Program-made: the position numbers and the translations under genes
Origin: Owenia fusiformis
Lineage: Eukaryota > Annelida > Polychaeta > Sabellida > Oweniidae
Length of the DNA: 64,000 bases
Direction of reading: 5' to 3'
NCBI GenBank assembly: GCA_903813345.2
Contig: CAIIXF020000012.1
Span: forward strand, 24,254,184-24,318,183
Notes under the pieces: generated by a model
Databases searched by the model: none
What the model was told of the DNA's origin: nothing
The model's input: only the letters and a program-made list of their open reading frames with translations
In this document: positions 24,475-34,925 of the stretch, one piece after another
How positions within the stretch are numbered: position 1 is the first letter of the stretch
Layout: every line of letters starts with the position of its first letter

Positions 24475-26572
24475 TCAATCAGTCAATCACATTATATTGT
24501 CATTATATGCCATGTAAAATTTGCATTGTATGTTATTGTAATTGTATCCCAGATAGCACGTCTTTGTTGGCCCAACGTCGGCAATTTTACGTCGGTACCT
24601 TGACGTTGGGCCGACGTTGGTTCAAGGTTGTCAAGGCACACTTCTCCGTTGGCCTGAAGTCGGCAATTCTACGGCTGTAAGCTCACGTTGTACCGACGTC
24701 GGTACAAGGTTGGCAAATGACACATCTTTTTCGGTCTGAAGTTAGCAATTTTAGGGCGGTACTTTGACGTTGGGCCGACGTTGGTACGAGGTCGTCAAGG
24801 TACACTTTTCTGTTGGCCTGAAGTCAGCAATTTTACGGCTGTACGCTGACGTTGTACCGATGTCGGTGCAAGGTTGGCAAGCAGCGTGTCTATTTCGGTC
24901 CGAAGTTAGCAATTTTAGGGCGGAACTATAACGTTGGGCCGACGTTATTTTCAGGTCGGCAAATCACACTTCTGTTAGCCCCAAATTATAGTAATTTTAG
25001 GGTGGTACACTAACGTTGGGCCAACGTTGGTACCACGTTGGTAATTGACACAATTTTAGGGTCGGTAGAACGTTGGGCCGACAATGATATCAGGTCCGAA
25101 GTTAGCAATTTTAGGGCGGAACTATAACGTTGGGCCAACATAATTGTTTGCCACTGTTGGACCAACGTTGGCCCGCTGGACAAAATGACGTTGGGTCAAC
25201 CGCTCAAGCCGACGTTGGGCCAACAGATGCGTAGTTGTTGGCCCGAAGTTGGCCCACTGGCGGTGTGCTATCTGTGCCAACATTGGACCAACGTTGGCCC
25301 AATATAATTTTTTGCCACTGTTGGACCAACGTTGGCCCGCTGGACAAAATGACGTTGGGTCAACCGCTCAAGCCGACGTTGGGCCAACAGATGCGTAGTT
25401 GTTGGCCCAACGTTGGCCCATTGGCGATGTGCTATCTGGGACCTATCGATCAGTGCAAAATTGCAGTTGGCAAATTGTAGTTGGGCCAACGTTGGCCCGT
25501 TGTTGGCTGCCGCTAATACCAGGAAGCCACCTATCGATAAATCATTGCAAATGCTTAAAAATAGAAGAAAACATACCAGCTGTCATTAAAAAAAATTAAG
25601 GTAAATTTTTGTAATATTTTCTTTCAAAATTATCTGATAATGTTGTTCACCTCAAAAATATGGATTTTCGCCTTGTAATACAGTTGAAACCACTTATAAG
25701 GCTACCAAATATATTTAGTATGGAAAAACAAGCCACCATATTTTATTGATGAAAAACGGATATAATATGTGAACACATTTGCATGCCGTACTGAATGCTT
25801 AAATAGCACAAAGACGTTGGGTCAACGTCGCTATCAGTGACCATTGGTTCTCAATGTTGCAGTTGGCAAATTATTCATGTGGCCTGTCGTTGGCTGCCCA
25901 GGGAGCCAACAATGGCTGTACAAAAAAGTATATTGTGTCAACAGTGGGCCAACGTTGGTTCTGTGGTGGCTGCCAATGTTGGACCAACGTTGGCTGACGT
26001 GGTTGGCCCACCGTCGCTATGTCCATTGGCCCAACGTTGGCCCACCGAAAGAAAATATGGTTGGCCCAACAATGGACCAACGTAGCTTGAAAGCGACGGT
26101 GGACCAACGTTGGACCGATGGACATAGCGACGGTGGGCCAACCACGACAGCCAACGTTGGACCAACATATACGTAATCGTTGGGCCAAAGTTGGCCCAAC
26201 TGTTGACCAACGTTGGGCCAACCAGTTTTGACCGCCAATGCGCCAACATCCCTCTTAACATTGTCGGACCAACTGTTGACCAACGTCGGGCCAACCAGTC
26301 TTCTTACTATTAGTGGGCCAACTATGGGCCAACGTAGCTTGAAATCGTGTTGGGCCAACAATGGACCAACGTTGGGCCAATGAACATAGCGACGGTGGAC
26401 CAACGTTGGACCGATGGACATAGCGACGGTGGGCCAACCACGACAGCCAACGTTGGCCCATCAGAGTTGTGCTATCTGGGATGCATAGTTTTAGTTTTAT
26501 TTTATCATGTTTATTTGCTGTACACTCACCCGAAAGGGATTTTTAGTACAATAAAGCATTGAATAATAATAA
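24475..26572 (+). pseudogene. LINE 3' tail interrupted by a ~1.93-kb insertion
   Basis: 24475-24547 and 26481-26572 are the two halves of the same 3' UTR that is intact (minus strand) at 17836-18000. It ends AATAAAGCATTGAATAATAATAATG. Joining the halves and removing one AT restores TTGTATGCATAGTTTT, against TTGTATGTATAGTTTT in the intact copy, so the insertion site and a 2-bp AT duplication can be read directly. Confidence 0.85.
24548..26480. mobile_element. CCCAGATAGCAC-ended element filled with GTTGGGCCAACGTTGGCC repeats
   Basis: Outer ends are CCCAGATAGCAC and GTGCTATCTGGG. A further right-type end lies at 25429-25440 and a partial one near 25266, so two related elements may be joined or nested. 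The body is dense with palindromic TTGGGCCAACGTTGGCCCA variants. At 24560-24960 they sit in higher-order units of about 170 bp; another ~170-bp duplication covers 25150-25440. All long frames here (six different ones on both strands, 25235-26562) are repeat artefacts rich in GPT/NVGP. No transposase seen. Confidence 0.82.
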
Positions 26573-27345
26573 TGCTGATGTTTATCTCGAACCATTTATG
26601 ACGTGGCTTGATTCTAGCAAATCATGCCGGAACCATTTATGACGTCACTTGATCTAGGAAATCATGAAAATTTTCATGATTTTTTTATTCATTAGTTCCC
26701 AGAATGCACTTCTACAGTGGTATACGCTGGAGTGTATACGGAGGAGTTGTATATGATGACGATATACCACTCTCCACTGTATATCGTTGTTATAGACCCA
26801 TGTTATACAACTGTAATTGGACTTAGAGTGGTATAAATATATTTATCCTATGCCAAGTAGAGTTTTAGGGAGATAAGTTGGTAAGATATATCCCGTATGG
26901 CCGTATCCCGTTTTTGAGGTTTCCATATCCAGAACCTCCATATCTCCCGCTTCGGTACATATCTTCCCGCTTCGGTGCATATCTTCACGCTTCCGGTAAT
27001 TTCACTGAAAACTCTACTTGGTACAGGATAAAGCAGTTATGTATGGTCGGTTTGGATATTGGGTTCATCCCTCGTGAGATATGCCATCTACCTTCGGTCC
27101 CTACGGTCCCTCAGGTAGATATGCATATCTCCCTCTGGATAAACCCCATATCCAAAACCTCCCAGTACATAACCCTTATATATAAACACATGTTTTCATC
27201 ATAACTCTGGGAGTATTAGTGAGACCAAAAGTTACACTAGGATATTTTTGTACCAAAAAAGATTGTTATATTTTCTTGAACCGATATCAGTGTCCAAAAA
27301 CTAGGTCCGAAACAAATTTCAGGAATAGGAAATTGCTACATTTTG
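26573..27345. other. Gene-free AT-rich stretch with palindromic pieces
   Basis: Inverted GTGGTATA...TATACCAC pieces at 26715-26770 and CTTCGGTACATATCTTCCCG-type repeats at 26940-27130 are seen. The plus-strand frame at 26878-27204 is built from these repeats (PYLPLRY), and I do not accept it as a gene. Confidence 0.5.
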
Positions 27346-28720
27346 TATTATTATTATTACTTTATTTGCCTGTAATTAAACAGAGGAGTACTTTTTACAA
27401 ACATATTTACATTGTACATATACTTAATCAGTGATGTATCATCGACGTAATCGATGGAAATAGTAATGTGCAAAGAAATCGTTATTTACATCGTTAGCTG
27501 GCCTTTAGTAATTAGTTAATATATGATTTAAGATCGTTTTTCCATCATCATGGGCTTTCAATTGGATGGAAGCCCATGCCATCATGTTCTCTATAATTTG
27601 AGCAATGTCTATCATGTCATCTTGTGAAACGTCTATACCTGGGTAGGCAAATAAAATGTCTATTTCGTTTATATTGTCTTTTGCATGTTTATATTTATGT
27701 GTTATCAGCCTTAATTTGACGTGGTCTTCATGCCATTTCGTGCATGTTAATATAGAAAATGGTTGACTGACTCAACTTCATACAAATCGCAACATATACA
27801 TATACTATCTATACCATTGTTTTTTATACGGAGGTCGTGGCAATCCGTGGAAAGTTGCATCATTGTTTCACATATTTAAGACATTCTGGTTTTATTTTAC
27901 AGAATCCACCACACACTTGGCTTAAGAGTCCTAGAGACGTAGTATTAATGTCACAGATATTTACACATAAGTCATGTCGTTTATACATATTGTGTTGAAG
28001 TTATTTCTTTCATGCCAGTTTCGTGGGGAATTTTAATGTTCTTATCATTTCCATCACAGTATCTACAAGATTATATTTAGTGACACAATCCCACATTCTA
28101 GATATGGGTGAGTCCCAGTTGTCTCCTTGGAAAAATAAGCTCGTTAGTCTCATCATTAAAAGTTGCTTATATATATTTGTCATTGGTAGTGTTAGAATCC
28201 CGAAGAACATTAACAGCCTATCGTAGTCTATTCTCGACTTAACTACCCTGCATGCAGAGTCTAGTTAAACTAGAAGACGAAGCTCTCTTTTAAGTAGTGA
28301 AGTCAAACGAATGCAAAGGGTACGACTTAACTGTATTGTCAATCCGACTGGCATAATTGATGTTGGATTGCTAGCGGTGCTGGGAAAAAATTAGACCCTA
28401 CGTCCGATCTCTCGTTGGGTAACTTCCATCATTTGAAATTCCCGTGTATTGTAATTAATGATCTGATCACCGTATAACATGGTAGGTATTACAAAGTTGT
28501 TGTATAGTTTTATGGCTAGAAGGGGTGGTAATCCTCCCGATTTATGTTCAAGTCCGAAGAGTGAAAACAACTTTCTCTTCCCTCTTGATATCCCCTGTTT
28601 GACATGTTCAGTGGACCTATTGTCTGTAGACAGTAGAATGCGGGTAATAAATGTGTAGCAAATTCTTATTAACCACCGTTTGAACAATTACAAATACAAT
28701 CTCAATGTCTCTATCATAAT
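27346..28720 (-). pseudogene. Degenerate LINE ORF2 C-terminus with a transposon inserted in it
   Basis: In transcript order: 28391-28687 encodes the end of a non-LTR reverse transcriptase (KLFSLFGLEHKSGGLPP, then KLYNNFVIPTMLYGDQ). Next comes 28010-28210 (FGILTLPMTNIYKQLLMMRL), then a Cys knuckle near 27790-27850 (CICCDLYEVESVNHFL). Last is 27503-27745 (WHEDHVKLRLITHKYKHAKD...AYPGIDVSQDDM...WASIQLKAHDDG) ending in TAA. Frame changes and stops (for example just after GRRV) show it is dead. The tail ends in (AAT)n-like sequence near 27346. The MITE at 28244-28322 splits it. Confidence 0.87.
28244..28322. mobile_element. Short Mutator-like MITE, copy 2, with 9-bp target duplication
   Basis: TACCCTGCATGCAGAGTC...AATGCAAAGGGTA flanked by CGACTTAAC on both sides (28235-28243 and 28323-28331). 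Inserted in the LINE remnant, hence younger than it. Confidence 0.9.
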
Positions 28721-28950
28721 TTCAAAAGCACATCGAATTGAATTTTAGGTGAATTTTGATGAAAATCACTGATGTGCCTTTGGTAGAACATTGACCTCAA
28801 ACATAATGAAATTGTCATGGGCTCCGTATTCAACGATGTTTTGCAGGTTTTCTGAAACTGCAATTAGAATTGAAATCCGACGACCAGTTTAAAAAACTGT
28901 CATCTGAAGTCTGAAATTGATGGTTTTTATTTGAAATTGGTAGTTATTAT

Positions 28951-30262
28951 CTACAAAGTGATGGATGCACCTTCTTCGCAAGCCGAATTTTTAGGATACG
29001 CATGTGATGTTATCCACTTTTTAATGTTCAACACACCCCTGCGACAATCCATAATAATTCTTGGTACGTCCAGGACAACGACTCCCACCAATAGTACGAT
29101 AACTGCAGTTATCGGCGGTATTCCTATCACAGCGGCGAGCTTGGCTTCCTCCGCCTTGAATTCTATTCTTTTAGCTGGTTTGTACGCTTTTTCCTTCATT
29201 TCCTGTTGTGCAGTTGGAATAGGTGGTGTAGTTGAGGATTTGAGCAGAGGTGTCGTCGGTATGGCAGTTGTATGTGGCGTTGTATCTGCATTAGATGATT
29301 CACTCGTTATGGACGCAGATGTTGATCCCGATGAACTACTTTCAGATGTTGAACTTGGTGCAAATGTTGAACTTGAAGAGCTCGGTTCAGCTGAGATTGA
29401 TACAGATGTTGAAGTTGAGGTTGGTGCAGATGTTGAAGTTGATGGTGCAGTTGTTGAAGTTGAGGTCGCCAAAGTTGTTGAAGTTGAGGCTGTTGCAGAT
29501 GTTGAAGTTGAGGTCACTACGGATGTTGAAGTCGAGATTGGCGCAGTTGTTGAAAATGATGTTGGTGCAGATGTTGAAGTTGAGCTCGCTGCAGTTGCTG
29601 AAGTTGAGGTTGGTGCAGTTGTTGAAGTTGAAGTCGCCAAAGTTGTTGAAGTTGAGGCTGTTGCAGATGTTGAAGTTGAGGTCGCTATGGATGTTGAAGT
29701 CGAGATTGGCGCAGTTGTTGAAGTTGATGTTGGTGCAGATGTTGAAGTTGAGCTCGCTGCAGTTGCTGAAGTTGAGGTTGGTGCAGTTGTTGAAGTTGAA
29801 GTCGCCAAAGTTGTTGAAGTTGAGGTTGGTGCAGATGTTGAAGTTGAGGTCGCTATGGATGTTGAAGTCGAGATTGGCGCAGTTGTTGAAGTTGATGTTG
29901 GTGCAGATGTTGAAGTTGAGCTCGCTGCAGTTGCTGAAGTTGAGGTTGGTGCAGTTGTTGAAGTTGAAGTCGCCAAAGTTGTTGAAGTTGAGGTTGGTGC
30001 AGATGTTGAAGTTGAGGTCGCTATGGGTGTTGAAGTTGAGGTTGGCGCAGTTGTTGAAGTTGATGTTGCTACAGTTGTTGAAATTGAGGTTGGTGCAGAT
30101 GTTGAAGTTGAGGTCGAAACAGATGTTGTTGTTGTCACTGGTGGTTTCTTGTCACATCCAAAGTATCTTACAGTATCATCACATCCTATGGATTTCCAAA
30201 GTCCACCCGGTATCATAGCGACACAGCGACCATCACCTGCATTCGGTTGGCTTGTGTCCCAA
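28951..30262 (-). CDS. Last exon: lectin C-terminus, Ser/Thr stalk, membrane segment
   Basis: The acceptor TTTCAG precedes 30262. Four of the expected lectin-domain features (QPN, GDGRCV, GGLW, two further Cys) fall in the first 45 residues. The stalk at about 29390-30130 is coded by near-perfect ACTTCAACN-type repeats, with longer units recurring (roughly 100-180 nt blocks). The long plus-strand frame over the same bases (VEVEVGADVEVEV) is the antisense shadow of this repeat. Confidence 0.85.
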
Positions 30263-33200
30263 CTGAAAGAATGTGTACCATTAAAGAATAATGCACGTAA
30301 CCCAACAACTAAAGTCACAAAGGTCAATAAAACATATTCACGGTGTACAATCAAATCGAAAACACAGCTTCAGACAGCGACTTGCGTTAATCGAAACGAG
30401 GCTACAAAGCAAAATTGATTGACAGGTATCAGCTAATGCAAATCAATGTAACTTTGAATTAGCTTTCCAATGATATATCACACCATATCATATATTTTGG
30501 TTTTGGCTGTAGAGGGGGGAGCGGGACACCCTTTCGTTAAAATCACGATAGCTTCAAGAGCGAGATAATACAAATAGACTAAAATATCGATATTACATGA
30601 CTAAAAAGGATTGATGGATCTTTTGATTTGATTAGCAATTGATGAGTTTGGGGTACTGTAGAAGATGAATGAGATGGTGCGTGGCTATTGCATGATTTAC
30701 GTCTCTTTTTAAATAAAGTGATGGTCTGGAGGATCATTTTCTTCTCCTGAAACAATAAGAACACGAATATAGTATACACTATCTGACATTTTGTCTACGA
30801 TCTGCAGCCGAACTGCGTTAATGCCATTGCCAATAGAAGCTGCGCATTGCGTTATACCACTGAGAATGCACTTCGAATCTAATGTTCTCCTTATGAACAT
30901 ATTCTATTATCACATAATTCTCACAAATTTTCAATCAAGCTATGGATATTCAGAAACTCGTTGAGAATCTTCAAATGTATGGTAAAGTTGAATTATGCAC
31001 AGGTTTTTAAGTAAAATCAAATGCATGCTACTGTTTCAACTTAAAATGGACAACTGCTTATTTTCTTATCAGTATATGAAGAATGGATTACTGAGTAATC
31101 TCTTCGTCACGGCATACACTAAGAGGCATTTAAAAAACCTGAATTTCTCAGTTTCACCGCGGTGAAAAATGATGCGAGTCGCAGTCCTCGGCTGTGTCTT
31201 TGATTTGGTTATCCATCTTGATATTGAACACTTATAAAGCATTTTATAAATAATTTATTTTTAGGTCAATTTTGATATTTTGGTAAATAGGTCTAATGTT
31301 TTAAGGTATGAGTACCGTAATCCAACACCAAATTCGAAAATTCATAACAATACTTTGCACATATGGCGTTCGTGACCAACTATAAAACGCTTACCCCCCA
31401 TAGTGTTATATATCAAAATGTACCTGTTCATATAGGGGTTCGATTGATCTACATCAAATTATAGGGAGTCAGGTTACTTTTTGAGATATCAGCGTCCATT
31501 TATTGTGACTCGCGTTTGCTACCACTTCCTCAATTCTGATATGATGGGCAAACGCGTAATAAACATGCTCACGTCGGAACTATTTTTGACCTACATCGCT
31601 ATTTTCGTAATTCAAATGAAAGTTGAACTCCTCCTCTTTATTTTGATACCAAATAGTGGCATACTAGGTACCCTAGAAGCCAACTATGGCGTTATTTAGA
31701 ACAAAACCACAAGTTTTTAAATGGACTATATAGGGGTCATACCTTTTGGCGGATGGATATGGAACCTCATACCTTAATGTGTTATGACATCACACTGATT
31801 TTTGTCTCTGCAACTTTTTTTGGCAGAAAATATCATTTCTAGTTCAAAAATGCATAAAAACGTCGGAACTGGCTGAATATGTGAAAAATTTATCCATTTA
31901 GGCTAGAAAGGGTTAATTTGCCCTACCCCAAATACGTCTAAATATGCTGGTCTAACTTTGCCACTGTGACGTCACAAATCTAACCTGACTATCTCTGAGT
32001 TTATTGAAGAAAATGATACGTCTGACAAACAGCTTTCATTCCCTATATGGCACACCTTCTACTAAGAGTTGCATCATTGACTAAATCTAAGACAAAGGGC
32101 CTGTGTCCCGAGGATTTTGACTGAAATTTGGCCATTTTCGCCCAAATCTAACTAAATTGCAGTTTCCCTGACACCTGTATTTTGAAATAAATATTGCTAC
32201 AATGTAGCAATTTGAAAATCACACATGCTTACTGTTTCTGTCGACCTGACACGTGTATCTAGCCTGTAAAAATGAAAAATCGCTACATTGTAGCAATTTC
32301 ACTGAGATATGGGCCCTGAAAATCATGTAATTTTAGCAAAAAATGAAGAAATAACCTGCAATTTTGACGGAATTTCAGAGGGCTTTCTTTCATTCCAGAC
32401 CCTCCACGGGCCTCTTATGACCATTCTTATACTCACAGAATGGTTGAAAGTGATTTCAAATCATTGTTTGCCCTACGCAGAACGAAAAAATCGATTCTGT
32501 TCTCAAAATCTGCTAGAATATTGGTCTCTGGCCAACTAGCAGACAATTTTAGGCCTCATATTAAGGTATGAGTACCGTAATCCAACACCAAATTCGAAAA
32601 TTCATAACAATACTTTGCACATATGGCGTTCGTGACCAACTATAAAACGCTTACCCCCCATAGTGTTATATATCAAAATGTACCTGTTCATATAGGGGTT
32701 CGATTGATCTACATCAAATTATAGGGAGTCAGGTTACTTTTTGAGATATCAGCGTCCATTTATTGTGACTCGCGTTTGCTACCACTTCCTCAATTCTGAT
32801 ATGATGGGCAAACGCGTAATAAACATGCTCACGTCGGAACTATTTTTGACCTACATCGCTATTTTCGTAATTCAAATGAAAGTTGAACTCCTCCTCTTTA
32901 TTTTGATACCAAATAGTGGCATACTAGGTACCCTAGAAGCCAACTATGGCGTTATTTAGAACAAAACCACAAGTTTTTAAATGGACTATATAGGGGTCAT
33001 ACCTTTTGGCGGATGGATATGGAACCTCATACCTTAATGATGATATTTAAAATACAGTTTTGCCCAGGGGTACATCCTTCTTTAACATCCGGCTTACTTT
33101 GGTCGTCATGGATAACTTACTATGTGGCCGTTAGGGGAGATCCGTCATAATACGTCCACGTAGCGTCATCGAACGTCGTGACACCAATGTCAAACAGATT

Positions 33201-34710
33201 ACCACTGGACACCTAAAAGTAAGGAACCAAACCATTAATAAGTAATGTCAATACTGACAAAGCTATCAGAACCTGAACAATACTCTTTGTATACGGACAA
33301 GGGGGATTGGCTCCTAAGCCCGGGCTCCTAAGTAGGCAACTCGATACTTTCCAATAATGAAAACGTCGATGTCGTTATTTTCAGATCGTAAATAACTATC
33401 AATTCATGATCAACAGTCCAAAATCTCGATCACTTCTTGTATGTCTTGGAATTTTTATCAGGAGATAAGACCAAAACTCGCGATTCAAATTCTGAAGTGA
33501 ACAAATGGCGGCTGTTCTAATTTTGTAATCACGACATATTCATATATGGCAAAATGTCGAACTGGAACCGTATCCTCCCAGATCTGGACATATCACGTGA
33601 TCTATGAAAATATGTAAATCAAGTAATATATAGAGCCATATAGATAGAAGCACGAGGTTTCATCGTCTAATTTGTTAAACGTCAAGGAGCAGGCTGTTTT
33701 TACCGGTACAGGTACTTGAAGAAATCCATTTTTTATAAAGTCCGTGTTTTTACAAAAAATCAAGATTTTCACACATTTATTTTCAAACTCAAAGGATGAA
33801 CCAGCACAAACAATGGCAATGTCAATCGATGCTTCGACACGAAATTCATCGAATGCTATCCAATTCAAAGTTATTAAAAATGCACAAACGTCTTCCACTC
33901 GGAGTAGAATCGTTCCATTATAACTTTTCAACATATTTTAACGAATGTCAAGTCTAAATGCAGATTAAATTTATGTTACTTCAAATAAATAACGTTACGC
34001 CTCCCTTTACTTTCGTTCTTTAAAAGATAATAATAATCTCTGTGGCTCTTCTTGCCCCAGGGGGCCCTTCTTGCCCCAGGGGGCCCTTCTTGCCCCAGGG
34101 GGCTCTTCTTGCCCCAGGGGGCCCTTCTTGCCCCAGGGGGCTCTTCTTGCCCCAGGGGGCCCTTCTTGCCCCATGACTACACATAATCATAATTTCAACA
34201 GAGAAAAGCACATTTGCGATTTAGACATTCATTTAAAGTTAATATCAATAAAATTTCAGAGAATCAATGTCTCTCGTCTCAATAAACATGGGTTCAATGG
34301 GAAAGAACGCTAGCAAAATATATTCACAAGCCGTCAAAAATGACTGCTCTTGCCCCGCTGCTCGCCCCCGCTGTCCCCTTCAGCTTTTTGTGCTTCATTG
34401 AACTTTTGACGTGCTCTAAAGAGACAATATTCTCTTGAGGATATACAAGTTACCCCAGTGCAAATTAAACCTTTCATACCCGGTAGATAATGAATTAATT
34501 TGATAGCAGAAAGCCATACCCTGTCATTTACGTAATTCATATCTGTTTGACTGCGTATTGTAAAAGGATATGCAGAGACGTATCCACAATATTCTATTTG
34601 CACAGCGAGGAAATCCTTCCCCTTTCCAGCAATCTCTGCCGGGGTTATTGCATTATTATGGGCGTAGTAACAACTCCCCGAATATGACGTCATCGGATAG
34701 ATACAAGCTC
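28951..34710 (-). CDS. C-type lectin-like / mucin-stalk single-pass membrane protein (5' end not found)
   Basis: Exons in transcript order: 34520-34710, 33121-33212, 28951-30262. Phases agree: entering phase 1, then 0, then 2. The first exon encodes CIYP...SGSCYYAHNN and ends IRSQTDMNYVNDR. The second reads VSSGNLFDIGVTTFDDATW then YYDGSP. The third starts (T)YWDTSQPNAGDGRC, then GGLWKSIGC...YFGCDK. Together these give the C-terminal landmarks of a C-type lectin-like domain; the usual W-x-A of the first part is missing and no EPN/QPD sugar motif is clear. About 220 residues of (S/T/A)-(T/S) repeats follow, built from a 6-bp DNA unit, so probably densely O-glycosylated. Then comes a hydrophobic segment (IGIPPITAVIVLLVGVVVL) and a ~40-residue basic tail. 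An AATAAA lies about 20 nt past the stop. The entering phase 1 implies an upstream signal-peptide exon, which I could not place. Strand choice rests on splicing, lectin landmarks and the membrane segment. Confidence 0.8.
31305..31773. mobile_element. piggyBac-like MITE, copy A (GGTATGAG...CTCATACC, TTAA sites)
   Basis: 469 bp with inverted ends GGTATGAG / CTCATACC and TTAA at both borders (31301-31304, 31774-31777). It matches copy B at 32565-33033 at every base I compared. A 72-residue frame is present identically in both and has no domain. It lies in the intron between lectin exons 2 and 3. Confidence 0.85.
32565..33033. mobile_element. piggyBac-like MITE, copy B, identical to copy A
   Basis: Exact repeat of 31305-31773 at an offset of 1260 bp, again bordered by TTAA (32561-32564, 33034-33037). 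The identity spans 31301-31779 against 32561-33039 and breaks immediately outside. The 783 bp between the copies contain small inverted repeats such as TTGCTACAATGTAGCAATTT. Confidence 0.87.
34047..34172. repeat. 19-bp minisatellite (CTTCTTGCCCCAGGGGGCC)
   Basis: About seven near-identical 19-bp units. Because 19 is not a multiple of three, three units read through all frames as a 19-residue Gly/Pro/Arg/Lys repeat on either strand, giving spurious collagen-like frames. Located in the lectin gene intron. Confidence 0.9.
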
Positions 34711-34784
34711 CTATAACAGTAAAGAAAAAACTATGAGACAACATATATTACAGGATATAATTACGCAAATATTTATAGGATATC

Positions 34785-34925
34785 CTATGATTTTGAGGAA
34801 TATCATTTTTATCTACGAGGTGATATTGATATCTGCACGAGTGAGCAAAGCGAACGAGGGCATATATCAATATCACCGAGTAGATTAAAATTATATTCTG
34901 AAAAAAATCATAGGATGTTCTTATT
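34785..34925. repeat. Fold-back element, copy 3
   Basis: Arms TATCCTATGATTTT / AAAAATCATAGGAT, with inner TACGAGGTGATATTGATAT / ATATCAATATCACCGAGTA, meet at GTGAGCAAAGCGAACGAG (34841-34858). Shares the core with the copies near 2308 and 24299. It lies just upstream of the first lectin exon found. Confidence 0.85.

Noticed and set aside
25235-26562. Several overlapping frames of 66-134 residues rich in NVGPTL/QRW
   Set aside because: They appear on both strands and in several frames because the DNA is a GTTGGGCCAACGTTGGCC repeat. No start context or splice support.
28931-30418. 495-residue plus-strand frame rich in VEVEVGADVEVEV and a 307-residue LKLRLVQML frame
   Set aside because: Both are shadows of the 6-bp repeat that codes the Ser/Thr stalk on the minus strand. 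Only the minus frame has lectin landmarks, fitting splice phases and a membrane segment.
31481-32959. Identical 72-residue frames in two places
   Set aside because: They lie inside identical piggyBac-like MITEs and show no domain; the identity is that of the transposon copies.
34020-34313. Collagen-like GPPGARRAPWGKK frame
   Set aside because: It is a 19-bp minisatellite read through three frames; the opposite strand gives a similar spurious frame.
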